Part shown: positions 51,000-60,110 of the stretch, piece after piece
How the letters are laid out: each line of letters starts with the position of its first letter
How positions within the stretch are numbered: position 1 is the first letter of the stretch
NCBI RefSeq assembly: GCF_011074885.1
Contig: NC_054687.1
Span: 248,001-312,000 of the forward strand
Reading direction: 5' to 3'
DNA: 64,000 nucleotides
Source of the DNA: Brettanomyces bruxellensis
Taxonomy: Eukaryota; Ascomycota; Pichiomycetes; Pichiales; Pichiaceae
The notes under the pieces: model-generated
What the model was told of the DNA's origin: nothing
Databases searched by the model: none
What the model saw: the letters and a program-made list of their open reading frames with translations, nothing else
Made by a program: the position numbers and the translations under genes

Positions 51000-52123
51000 A
51001 ACTCTGGGCTTTATTACGGTTGCCCTTCGATATCTTTTATCCGATATTTTTTCTCAACGCAGGTTTGGTCGTGGCTATCCGGATAGTGCATGAATAGTTT
51101 TGATTCCAGGCCCGGTGGTAAGAAAAGCCAGATCAAGGCCAGATGGTTGGTAGCCAACAGTTTGCCAGTTAATTGATAGAAGTTGTTTAGGATAGTTTAG
51201 GATAGTTTAGGATATTTTATTATGATGGTTGATTCCAGTTTTGCCAGTCACTTAATAGGACCCACAGTTTATTTTGAGCACATTAGTCGGTCTAAGGCAA
51301 TAACCAGTCGTCATCAGGTTTTCAACCCTCAACGATTTCCAACAATCCCCCCTTTATTCAGTAATCAATGGTCGCTTTTCCTGATCTAAATATATCCTGT
51401 CCTCACCAATTAGCGTAACAAACACTATTATATTATTATTATTACTTTTACATTTTTTTTCTTGCTCTCCGACTGATCATGCGGGTTCCAGCAAGCATTT
51501 TTTTTGATTTCTCTTTGATTCGCTCTACCAAAAAAAAAGCCTATTCTCTCGTCTATTCAACACACCCTCTCACTCACTGCTTTTACTCTTTATTGGTGTT
51601 TCTTGTACCATTACTTTTCGGCCGTTTCCCTCTCTCTTTTCTTTTTCCGATTTTTCGTTCCCTTGTCTTTTTGTTTTTGATTTTTTTTCTTTTCTCTTCC
51701 CTCTCATTCCCCTTCATTTTTTTCTTCCACTGATCCCCTCTCCAATCTTGGCGGTAGCCGTAATTCCAATTCTGTGTGATACATCACAGACGATTTTTTT
51801 AATATATATAATCTTTTAATATCCTGATTCTTCGCAACTTTAAACTCGGACGTTTTACTTTGACTTTAACTTTATCTTGTTTTGGTAAATCTTTTCATAG
51901 ATTCTTTTCATCACCACATCTAACCCAGTCTGTGTTGCTGGCATCATCCCCGGAGTTCTTTTTTCTTTTCTTGACCAACCATCTGGCGATCGAATACAAG
52001 TAGAGAGTGTTGGTTATATAGCATATCACCTTCACCTACCATTGGTCAGAGATACACTTCATCGTCATAACTAGTATAGGAAGCTGGATCTAGTGATTAT
52101 TAGTTGGGCATAGTCATACCTGT

Positions 52124-52588
52124 TTGTACGTTTATAACCGTGCTATTGCGTTACTGAAATACTGGAGTACTGAATACTGGAATACTGAATACTGGAATAC
52201 TACCAATACTACCAATACCACCAATCATACTATCAAGCACACAATTGCAACGCGAGCGATTCTGTTGATCACTTACTTACCCAAATTAAGACACAGCCAC
52301 AAGTCACACTAGTTCATCCTACTCCAGTTCATCACACCAATCCACCAATCATCTCATCCAATTCATCTCATCCAATTCCATCAATCATCCCCTGTGATCC
52401 CACCCCTCACCCATTTCATCCCATCGACCCTCCCTGCACCACTTCTCCTCACATATACCCTTGCCTGGTTTATGTCACATAGACTCCAAAGCAGACCAAA
52501 CAAAGCAAAAAATAAGACTGTACCCGTTGCATCCCTCAGCATCAACCACACGCTCGCCACTAGCATCTAAGACTCCCAATTCGGCAGC
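52124..52588 (+). promoter_or_regulatory. Cyclin leader/proximal promoter with short repeats
   Basis: ACTGGAATACTGAAT repeats at 52152-52200 pass into ACTACCAATACC, then CCAATTCATCTCATC repeats at 52315-52385. The stretch is C/A/T-rich, almost G-free and ATG-poor, as unstructured yeast 5' leaders are. It contains a single 32-codon upstream ORF just before the cyclin start. Confidence 0.5.
52472..52570 (+). promoter_or_regulatory. 32-codon upstream ORF in the cyclin leader
   Basis: ATG at 52472 opens MSHRLQSRPNKAKNK... and closes with TAA at 52568-52570, only 18 nt before the cyclin ATG at 52589. I see no other ATG in the preceding 300 nt or so, so most leaders would carry just this one. S. 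cerevisiae CLN3 is known to be held back by an upstream ORF, so translational control by growth rate is plausible here. Whether the transcript starts upstream of 52472 is unknown. Confidence 0.5.
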
Positions 52589-53920
52589 ATGCACACAAAC
52601 AACTCCGATTATGTGGCCATGCGGCACTTTTTCGAGAGCCAGGCGCACCAGGCCGCTCTCGAGGACTACGAGGGCACAATAAGTGGCCACCTGATGCGGC
52701 TCGAGATGGCGCTCTCGCAATCCGCGTACTCCTGCCAGCCGGACTTCGCAGGACTGCGCATGTGCTGCGTCAACTCACTTTTCGACGTTTGCAACCGCCT
52801 CGAGTGGCGGAGCGCCACCTTTTCGCTCGCAGTGCACATCCTCGACTTGTACGCTGCACGCAGCGCCATAGACAAGGCGCGATACCGCATGGTGGCCTTT
52901 TGCTGCCTGTGGATTGCCTCCAAATACAACGAAAATAAGCCCAAGGGCAAGCTGGCCGATGCGCTCATCCGCCGCGCCGGCTACCGCACTGCGCAAAAGA
53001 AGCTTTTCCTTACGCTCGAGGCACGCATCCTCAACTGCATTGGCTGGAATCTCTCCTACCCGGCCACCGAGTCCTTTGTTGATCTTTTTCTAAATAAGGC
53101 CGAGCCCAACAACATCGAGCGGCGCTACGGTGCGCTCTTTCTCTGCGAGTTGGCGCACTTCAACACCGCCATCTTCCACCATTACAGCGCCAGCGCCATT
53201 GCCGCATCCGCAATTCTGCTCACCAATGTCGCTTTGCTCAACTTGCGCCACAAACACGTCTACCAGCACCGCTTTGGCGCCTTGGATACGCTGCTGTTGC
53301 GCTCAGTGCGCTTCATGCCCTCCGCTGTGCGCTACAAGTACGTCGACCGTGACGCGCACGCGCAGGGCGCACACGCTGCGCAAAATGTGCAAAGCGCCCT
53401 GGGCGCCCACTACTCCAGCAAGGCCGCCATCATCCACAATTTGGTCGAGTTGGCCGACTCCTTCGCCACGGAACAGCGCGAGCGCCGCCGCAGCGCATGC
53501 GGTAACAAGCCACTCCGCGCATGTGCCTCTCCTGTGCAAGACTCCAGGCGCTATCTTAGCCTGCCAATCTCGCCGATCGCGTCACCCACGCGCACCAAAT
53601 CTGCGCCGATCTCGCCTGCATCGCCGCGCCGCACCTCCGCACAGGGCGCCCCTGCGCGCTCTGCATGTCTGCGCCGCTGCACCATTCCAACACCGGGTTC
53701 CACGCCCACTGCGCTCTCCGCGCAGGGCAAAAACTACAGCTGCACCCCGCAGATGGCATTCACGCCAGCGCATGCGCTCCCGCTCCCGCAGTTGCAACTT
53801 CAGCCACAAATGGTTGAGATTGCACAGCCGGCGCCGGTGCCAGCGCCTTACCTCTGCCAGGCGCCCCTGCGGCCCTTCCCGGGAGATGCCGCCAGCGCAC
53901 CCAAGCGCAGAAGATTGTGA
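52589..53920 (+). CDS. G1-type cyclin (Cln family)
   Basis: A regulatory subunit of Cdc28/CDK1 acting at Start in G1. It has 443 residues. The cyclin box spans about 55-220: MRLEMALSQSAYSCQPDFAG, MCCVNSLFDVCNRLEWRSATFSLAVHILDLYAARSAI, then FCCLWIASKYNENKPKGK, whose WIASKYxxxK is typical of Cln cyclins. The second fold is ATESFVDLFLN...RYGALFLCELAHFNTAIF. The C-terminal half is low-complexity, rich in Ser, Pro and Ala, with several SP/TP sites (LPISPIASPTRTKSAPISPASP), as expected of a degron phosphorylated by CDK. A terminal PKRRRL could be a nuclear signal. The very long 5' region with an upstream ORF recalls CLN3, but I cannot distinguish CLN3 from CLN1/2. Confidence 0.85.
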   Translation: MHTNNSDYVAMRHFFESQAHQAALEDYEGTISGHLMRLEMALSQSAYSCQPDFAGLRMCCVNSLFDVCNRLEWRSATFSLAVHILDLYAARSAIDKARYRMVAFCCLWIASKYNENKPKGKLADALIRRAGYRTAQKKLFLTLEARILNCIGWNLSYPATESFVDLFLNKAEPNNIERRYGALFLCELAHFNTAIFHHYSASAIAASAILLTNVALLNLRHKHVYQHRFGALDTLLLRSVRFMPSAVRYKYVDRDAHAQGAHAAQNVQSALGAHYSSKAAIIHNLVELADSFATEQRERRRSACGNKPLRACASPVQDSRRYLSLPISPIASPTRTKSAPISPASPRRTSAQGAPARSACLRRCTIPTPGSTPTALSAQGKNYSCTPQMAFTPAHALPLPQLQLQPQMVEIAQPAPVPAPYLCQAPLRPFPGDAASAPKRRRL

Positions 53921-54354
53921 TTTAGATTCTCTCTGTTTCCAATCTTTTCGTCCGCCTCTTCTCGAGTTTATTCGTGCTTTTCATCTCAGTCCCTGCTTCA
54001 TTTGTCTCTTCCATTACTTACATTACATTCATTAGACTTAGAGTTGTGCCTCACTTTCTTGCTGACCCACGAATGCCGCGTTTCGAATCATTTTGTATCT
54101 TGTCCGGCTTTGCCTGGTGTCTGCATGCTCTTTTTCTCACGACTCATGATACTTTTTTCTATAGCTTAGCTTTATTTACGTTCATCATATCATGTTGGCA
54201 TTTCTTTCTTTGTGATTATTTACTTATGCTTTGTGCTATGTATCAGTTTCCAGATTATATTTAGGTCATTGCTTACGTATGTATCACGTGCGTTCTGTAT
54301 CTGTATGTGTAATGCATGGCCGTTTGAGTTATTGCCAATGCTTGTATTCATGCC

Positions 54355-54550
54355 TGTCAAAATAATAAAGCTTTCAAACAATGGAGTTCAAATAAGGAAA
54401 GATGGTATTGTTCTGTCATCTGATTAATACGAGAACTACATCTATATAAAGTGAAGATATTCCCTTTTGTATATCATTATACATCCTCTTTATTATATAC
54501 TACAATAAATAACAAAATACTATATAAATCTGGTAACACTAACTTTAACA
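54355..54550 (+). mobile_element. Solo LTR, 196 bp, second full-length copy
   Basis: It starts TGTCAAAATAATAAAGC and ends ACTAACTTTAACA, with the same length and long identical blocks (for example ACATCTATATAAAGTGAAGA) as the LTR at 1416-1611. The flanks ATGCC and GTGTC match at three of five bases, so the target duplication is decayed or was lost by recombination. No internal element sequence is present. Confidence 0.87.
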
Positions 54551-54764
54551 GTGTCCTGTCATCTATACTTATTTCTTAAGTTCTCATTCTTTGTTAAGGT
54601 TGGTATTACCAGACTACTTTTATAATTTGGCATTTTCTAGTATACAACTTGGTGTAAGTTTAGTCTAAGCACGGGATGATATCTCAGCCTTATATAGTTG
54701 TCATTCTTCTTTTTATACGACAACATAAGCAATAGAACGGGTTTTACTTAGAACTCCATTAATT

Positions 54765-54855
54765 TATTTTTCATTAATCTTTTTCCATTAACCTTTCTCC
54801 ATCAATCTTTTTCCATCAATTTTTTTCCATCAATCTTTTTCCATTAATCTTATTA
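54765..54855. repeat. 15-bp CCATCAATCTTTTT tandem repeat
   Basis: About six units of TCCATTAATCTTTT / TCCATCAATCTTTTT in a row. Pyrimidine-rich, promoter-proximal to YLF2. Confidence 0.8.
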
Positions 54856-54948
54856 TTGTTTGACATTCTTCATCAATCCTCCATGCTTATCTTTGCCTCA
54901 CTCCCTCCCTTAATAATTCCAATCCTTAACGTTTCCATCCATGCATTT

Positions 54949-55040
54949 CCTAATTAGGCATCACCTGGGTTCGCGAAATTTAGCGAAAGAGTGAAAAATT
55001 CAAAAAATCATTATCTACTCTTCGACAACTTTTCGCGAAA
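54949..55040. promoter_or_regulatory. Cell-cycle-type sites upstream of YLF2
   Basis: CCTAATTAGG (54949-54958, Mcm1-like), TTCGCGAAA (54970-54978) and the full palindrome TTTCGCGAAA (55031-55040). CGCGAAA is the core of SBF/MBF sites. The spacing of about 60 bp between two copies and the position 120-190 bp before the YLF2 start suggest function, but it is motif evidence only. Confidence 0.4.
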
Positions 55041-55159
55041 TTAAATAAGTGCGGGGTGTTAAGTAGAGCTATCTACAGAGTGCAAAGCCACTTCAATCCA
55101 CCACTTACCAACCATTTATTAACCACTCATCCACATAGCTTTGCCGGAAATTGCATCTA

Positions 55160-56368
55160 ATGCTAGCACTGCGATATTATTCCTCAAAAGCAGCCAGTGA
55201 AGCCTCCGGGGTATCCAGAAAACTTTTTGGTAGGCCCGGAAATAATCTTACAAGCGGAATTGTGGGCCTTGCAAATGTTGGCAAATCGACTTTCTTTCAG
55301 GCGATAACAAGGAGCAAGCTCGGGAATCCGGCAAACTATCCTTTTGCCACAATACAGCCCGAGGAAGCCCGGGTTCTGGTGCCCAATGAGCGGCTAGATC
55401 ACCTCCAGAAGTTGTACCAGTCAAAGCGCAAAATTCCGTCAATTTTGAAAATATTCGACATTGCAGGACTTGTGAGGGGCGCATCGGACAACAAAGGTCT
55501 TGGAAACGCATTCTTGGCGGACATCCGTGCCGTGGACGGTATTTTCGAGGTTGTCAGGACGTTTAAGGACCCGGAAGTGACGCATATAGAAGGAAACGTG
55601 GATCCTGTGCGAGATCTTACAATTGTCCAGGATGAGCTTCTGTTGAAAGACATGGAGTTCATTGAAAACATCCAAGAGAAGCTCACCAAGCAGATGAAGA
55701 GCCGGAGCCGCAAAAACGGCCAGGAATACGTTGATATGGAGAACGAAAAGGAGACTTTAGATAAGGCATACGATATTTTGATAGGCGGACAGAGAATCAT
55801 CAACAAAACCGACTGGACCGATAGTGAGATCGATATACTTAACCACCACCACTTCTTGAGCACAAAGCCGTCCGTTTTCCTTGCCAATATGAGCAAGGAC
55901 GAGTACTTGAACGGCGAAAAATCTTCCGTTGAGGGAATTCAGGACTGGGTTGACGAGTTTGCACCTGGATCTCCAATCATTCCATTTTCGGCACAGTACG
56001 AGTGGGAACTTGCGGATCGGGAGGCCGCCGTCAGCGCACAGAAGTCGGCGCTACCGCGCATCATTCGGCAGATGCGCCAGGCGCTCCATTTGATCAGCTA
56101 CTTCACCTGCGGACCAATAGAATGCAGGCAGTGGACCGTGCGCCAGGGCACAATGTGCCCGCAGGCCGCCGGAGTCATACACACCGATTTTGAAAATACA
56201 TTCATCAATGCTGAGCTGATCAAATACAAGGATGTGGCTGAGCTTCAGCCACCTTTCGAGGAGAAAATGCTCCGGGCAAAGGGAAAAATACACCGTGTGG
56301 GTAAAAACTACGTGGTCGAGGACAGTGACATCCTTACATTCCATTCGGCGGCCCAGAAGAAGAAATAG
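55160..56368 (+). CDS. YLF2: Mitochondrial Obg-like (OLA1/YchF) P-loop NTPase
   Basis: A TRAFAC-class YchF/Ola1-family nucleotide hydrolase. It has 402 residues from the ATG at 55160 (a TTG three codons earlier was not used). The first 25 residues (MLALRYYSSKAASEASGVSRK) look like a matrix presequence, which distinguishes it from cytosolic Ola1. G1 is GLANVGKST at 36-44, followed by the YchF-specific NYPFATIQPEEARV. G3 is DIAGLVRGAS followed by NKGLGNAFL. The G4 region is NMSKDE, the noncanonical NxxE of the family that relaxes GTP specificity toward ATP. The coiled-coil arm is about 150-210. The C-terminal TGS-like domain ends HRVGKNYVVEDSDILTFHS. Confidence 0.93.
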   Translation: MLALRYYSSKAASEASGVSRKLFGRPGNNLTSGIVGLANVGKSTFFQAITRSKLGNPANYPFATIQPEEARVLVPNERLDHLQKLYQSKRKIPSILKIFDIAGLVRGASDNKGLGNAFLADIRAVDGIFEVVRTFKDPEVTHIEGNVDPVRDLTIVQDELLLKDMEFIENIQEKLTKQMKSRSRKNGQEYVDMENEKETLDKAYDILIGGQRIINKTDWTDSEIDILNHHHFLSTKPSVFLANMSKDEYLNGEKSSVEGIQDWVDEFAPGSPIIPFSAQYEWELADREAAVSAQKSALPRIIRQMRQALHLISYFTCGPIECRQWTVRQGTMCPQAAGVIHTDFENTFINAELIKYKDVAELQPPFEEKMLRAKGKIHRVGKNYVVEDSDILTFHSAAQKKK

Positions 56369-56569
56369 GCCTGGCTTGTATATATGCGTGTAATTAGACT
56401 GCCGGATTGTGTTATTTGTGTAACTGTGCGATAAGCGTAGTTGATTGACTACTTATTTATTTCAACTTCCCAAACTAGATTGTGTATTCATGTCTGTCAG
56501 ATTATTTATGTCTCTCTTCTGCTTCATCTTCATCTCCATCTTAATATTTTTCCTCTTCTTCATTCTCCC

Positions 56570-57535
56570 TTATTCATTCCACTCGTCCTTCTTTTCCTCG
56601 CCATCTGCATCCCGCAACGAGTTGTAATGCTCACCCAATCCAAGTTTGTGCTGGTAGTACACAATCTTCAACTCTGGCTGCTGACCCTCCTCATTCACAA
56701 CCATCGGCTTCCGCCCAGCCATTAAAATCCTCACAGGGCTGTCGAAAATCTTCGAAAGAGCCAAAATCTCAATGTCCCCACCCCAGAGAGCAGTATTTTC
56801 CACTTTATTCGCATATTCCTCCACATTCTGCATGCTGTTCGTATTCTGGTCAAACAAAAACGGCTGGAACACCTCCTCGTTCGCCTTAATGTAGTCTGCC
56901 GCCTTCGCCCGTAACTCCTTCACGCTCATATCCACTTTCTGGCGTGTTTTTAGCTGGTCTGCAATAGATGCAAACAAGCAGTGTCCGTCCGGTGTGATTT
57001 CGTGCGGAACAAGATTCTGTTCCTCGCACAACTTCTTAATCGCCTGCTCCTCCACCTCCTTTGCACTTGGCATGTTTGCTGCCTCCTTTCGAGCTTGTTC
57101 CTCCTGCTTTTTCATCTCTGCTTTTCTCCTCTCGAGCCTCTCTCTCTGTCTGTTTCTATGTTTATGGGGCACCTTCTGCTGATCTTGTTTCTGCTTCTTT
57201 GCTGCCTCCTCCTTTGCTATCTCCTCTCGCTTCTCCTTTTCCTCAATCTCTAGCTGTGCCAACAACATCTCAGGAGTGACTGTTTCACCTTTTGTCGCTT
57301 CTTGCACACCCTCGCTATTCTGATCAACTTCGCCATGTTCTACCTCGAATTTCTCCAATTCCTCGGCCTGTCTCCGCTTCAATTCTTTCTCCAACTCCTC
57401 AATCTGCTTCCGAACCCTCTTCCGTGTCTTTTTCGAGGCTTGCTTCCTCATTCCTGTGGTTCTTGCTACAAGATCTCGCTGCTCTTTTTTATGGCGAGCA
57501 AGAAGCGCCTCTTTAGTCTCTTCGAATTCAGACAT
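56570..57535 (-). CDS. OTU2: OTU-family deubiquitinase Otu2
   Basis: A cysteine protease that removes ubiquitin, in yeast linked to 40S ribosomal subunits. It has 321 residues from the ATG at 57535, which gives MSEFEETKEALLARHKKEQRD, aligned with the Otu2 start; an earlier in-frame codon upstream is not used. Residues 1-160 are strongly charged coiled coil (ARTTGMRKQASKKTRKRVRKQ). The OTU domain has the catalytic D183 and C186 in TPDGHCLFAS and H303 in GEHYNSLRD, so the triad is complete. WGGDIEILALSKIFDSPVRIL is the conserved central block. Confidence 0.94.
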   Translation of the reverse strand: MSEFEETKEALLARHKKEQRDLVARTTGMRKQASKKTRKRVRKQIEELEKELKRRQAEELEKFEVEHGEVDQNSEGVQEATKGETVTPEMLLAQLEIEEKEKREEIAKEEAAKKQKQDQQKVPHKHRNRQRERLERRKAEMKKQEEQARKEAANMPSAKEVEEQAIKKLCEEQNLVPHEITPDGHCLFASIADQLKTRQKVDMSVKELRAKAADYIKANEEVFQPFLFDQNTNSMQNVEEYANKVENTALWGGDIEILALSKIFDSPVRILMAGRKPMVVNEEGQQPELKIVYYQHKLGLGEHYNSLRDADGEEKKDEWNE

Positions 57536-58421
57536 TCTTGCGGAAATTGTGTATCCTGAAGCCTCTGGCACAGTTAATGATCGCAGTATAAGTTACTTTC
57601 GATACTGCGAGGAAATATATTTCTGCTTCAAAAGAAAAAAGTGAAGCTTAGAGGTGAGAGAGAATGAACTGCGTCACTTCCCTATTTTAGAAATGGCAAG
57701 AGAATTTTTTGGGGATTTTTCAACTTCATTTTTCAACTTCATTCTTTTACTTTTTTTTTTACTTCTCTTCTCTTTTCAGATAGAAAACGCATCTTCTCGC
57801 CTTTGACTATTTTGTATTTCAATACATAAAAATATAGACTGCCTTTTGAAAAAGAGTCCAACAAAAAGATTTTCCCTGTATTTTGCTATCTTTCTCCGCC
57901 TTGATGGTTCATTTATTAGCCTATCAATATCCCCTATGCATTATAGGGTGAGTACACAATAAATTAAATTTCCTATGCCGCACGTGAGGCTTTAGTATTT
58001 CTCAATTCAATACACCATTTAGATTACAATAGTTGCATGTTCAATAAAGAGATATAGTTCATTACTGGTTTCACTGTTCTTAAATGAAACGATTAGGATC
58101 AAGAATAAAACAGCAACTTTATAAAAAATAAGTGAAGTTACTAGATATCTTTCAGCTGTCATCGGAATCAAGAAATATCACATATATCTGACTGATTATA
58201 TTAACAATAATAATACATTGTCAAGAATAACTATGTCCGAAGATCAAATTTCTGTACAGTCCTCATTAATAACGGTTCATTATATAAAATAAAACTGTAC
58301 ATGCTTGAAGTTTAAAATATAAAACGATAACAACTCTTTATACGAGTAGGCTTGCTGCATTCGATAATTGAATATTTGCAGTCTTCAATCATGCGGGATG
58401 AGTAGGAAGAGTGTGTGGGGT

Positions 58422-58452
<31 letters not shown>

Positions 58453-58581
58453 CGGCGATAAAATTAATTTTCTTCTTCTCTGATCTTCACTTCTTTTCTT
58501 CTGCTTCATAAATTTCCACATATCGCCATTTTGGTTCAGAAATATCAAAGATAGTAATAATAGGTGAAGACCTTTGCAGTA
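57536..58581. other. Divergent spacer between OTU2 and CYC3
   Basis: 1.05 kb, AT-rich. A 29-base poly(A) run at 58424-58452 lies about 130 bp before the CYC3 start, probably a nucleosome-excluding promoter element. No gene is seen. Confidence 0.5.
58424..58452. repeat. Poly(A) run of 29
   Basis: Uninterrupted A29, about 130 bp upstream of the CYC3 start. It is the longest homopolymer in the window and its length may vary between strains or reads. Confidence 0.9.
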
Positions 58582-59716
58582 ATGGGTTTGTTTTGGGCAG
58601 ATTCAGTCCCAAATAAGGAGAAATGTTGCCACAAGTGCAGGCATGAAGAAGAAAAAGCGGGTTCGTGCCCAGTCGCACATTCAAAGAAGGTAAGTAAAAG
58701 ATAAAGAAAAGTTAGATGGAGGAGACATGTCTGGAAAAATTCATTGAAGAGGATGTAAACATTTGAGACACGTATAAAAGGGCAAAATCAACGGAAACAT
58801 AAAGAGAGTTTGATTAATAATGAGATGCCTACCTTAATCAGCCAGTTAGCTTGAATCATAGTGGCTTAAGTTTGGTGCTTTGCATGGAAAATCATTATTT
58901 GATAAATATATTCAGAGATATTTACAATGACAGTGGTGAGAATATTCGGGTGTCTTCTCTTTTCCTTTGAGCAGCATACTAATATCAGCCCAGCCTAAAT
59001 TCGATCCGAATTCATTTGCGGGGTGCCCCGTGATGGGGAAAAACAGGGCTAAGGAAGGGTGCGATAGTGATGGCATAAATCCCCTTAACAATATGCCGAG
59101 AAACTTGAACTCAGAAAAATTACCGGGACAGAAAATCGAACTCCCCCAGGAAAAAACTAAGTCGACCATTCCGAAGGGCACAGACGGCAAGGAAGGGGTG
59201 TGGGAATATCCGTCGCCGCAGCAAATGTTTAACGCGATGATAAGAAAAGGGAAGGGAAATGTCCCGGAGGACGCGGTGGAAAGTATGGTGAGTATCCACA
59301 ACTTTCTTAATGAGGGCGCCTGGGGAGAAATTCTAGAATGGGAGGATCCCCACACCAAAGTTTCCCAGGTGGAGCCCCGCCTTGAGCGCTTCACGGGAAT
59401 CCCCGATAAAATGTCCCCCCGTGCAAAAATATTCACGACGTTGGGAAAATATTTCCCCGATAAGTTTAGCTCCACGCCTCCATTCGACCGGCACGACTGG
59501 ACCGTTCTGCGGAGTAACGGAAAGGGTGGCTGGAGAAAAGTGCGCTATGTGATAGACTACTATGCGGGCCCCGATGATGAATCTACGGGGATGCCCACTT
59601 TTGTTTTGGATGTGCGCCCCGCTTTGGATAACCCTGTCAATGCGGTGGATCGCGTCAATCATTGGTGGGCTTACCAGGGGAAGCCGATATGGGACAAGGC
59701 GATGGGCCGAAAGTGA
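58582..59716 (+). CDS. CYC3: Holocytochrome c synthase (cytochrome c heme lyase), two exons
   Basis: Attaches heme to apocytochrome c by thioether bonds in the mitochondrial intermembrane space. Exon 1 (58582-58689) encodes [19 protein letters not shown]... with CPVAH at residues 29-33. Exon 2 (58994-59716) begins [14 protein letters not shown] with a second CPV at 47-49. The total is 276 residues, close to 269 for S. cerevisiae Cyc3 as I recall. CPV motifs are the heme regulatory/binding motifs of this enzyme. Other marks are NPLNNMP, the heme-ligand His H138 in [26 protein letters not shown] and the C-terminal VIDYYAG...[16 protein letters not shown] start inside exon 2's frame (58967) would lose the first CPV. 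CYT2 (cytochrome c1 lyase) is the alternative assignment; two CPV motifs and NPLNNMP favour CYC3. Confidence 0.9.
58690..58993 (+). other. CYC3: CYC3 intron
   Basis: Donor GTAAGT at 58690-58695, branch-like TACTAAT at 58977-58983, and acceptor CCCAG ending at 58993. It is 304 nt, phase 0. The branch-to-acceptor distance is short (about 11 nt). The nearer AG at 58988 would put exon 2 out of frame. The unspliced reading hits TAA at 58702-58704. Confidence 0.85.
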
Positions 59717-60110
59717 AATCGCGGGGGTTACGGCTTCCGGGGGCATTTGCTCGCTAACATGATTACGTTTTTTTTCGTTTTTCCCCCTCCTCTATTTTTC
59801 TGCCTTATAAATTTCATCCCATTCTATTTCCCTTGCCAATACACTTGCTTTACCGCTATATTTATAAATATTCTCTTCATTAAACACCGTAGTAATACCG
59901 TAATACAAAAAGCGTCAGAACATCAACACGCTTACTAAGATTAAACAGTATGCCACTGGCCCCTTGCAATTGAAGCAGTCAAACTCAAATTGTTCAAATG
60001 TTCGTCTGCTTACGTCATCCAGTCTGTCTCTATCTCATCCAGCCTGTCTCTATTTCATCTGGCTTGTTTGCTTTCTCATTGATTCAAGTTGCGTATTGCA
60101 GCCCGTACAG
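59717..60110. other. Convergent 3' region of CYC3 and the ANR2-like gene
   Basis: 394 bp, T/C-rich. CTGTCTCTATCTCATCCAGC is nearly repeated at 60020-60070. No gene is seen. Confidence 0.45.

Larger units (their letters stand above)
47066..52123. other. 5-kb gene-poor stretch
   Basis: I find no convincing protein gene. Purine-rich GAGAATATGGAGA repeats lie at 47160-47440. Two GC-rich patches (48755-48830 and 49970-50100) each hold a perfect inverted repeat. A TATATAAGCG box is near 48441. Triple TTTAGGATAG is at 51186-51216. A pyrimidine-rich tract runs about 51480-51745. An 84-codon frame at 47537-47791 is featureless. Much of the right half is probably regulatory DNA of the downstream cyclin; the rest may hide non-coding RNA. 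Confidence 0.5.
53921..55159. other. Spacer between cyclin and YLF2 with solo LTR and cell-cycle-like sites
   Basis: 1.24 kb. It holds the LTR at 54355-54550, a 15-bp CCATCAATCTTTTT repeat at about 54765-54855, a Mcm1-like palindrome and two TTCGCGAAA boxes. No other gene. Confidence 0.5.

Noticed and set aside
46776..52588. snRNA, SRP RNA, RNase P/MRP RNA or tRNA genes in the spacer
   Set aside because: I looked for core signatures of these RNAs by eye and found none; this does not exclude diverged or novel RNAs.
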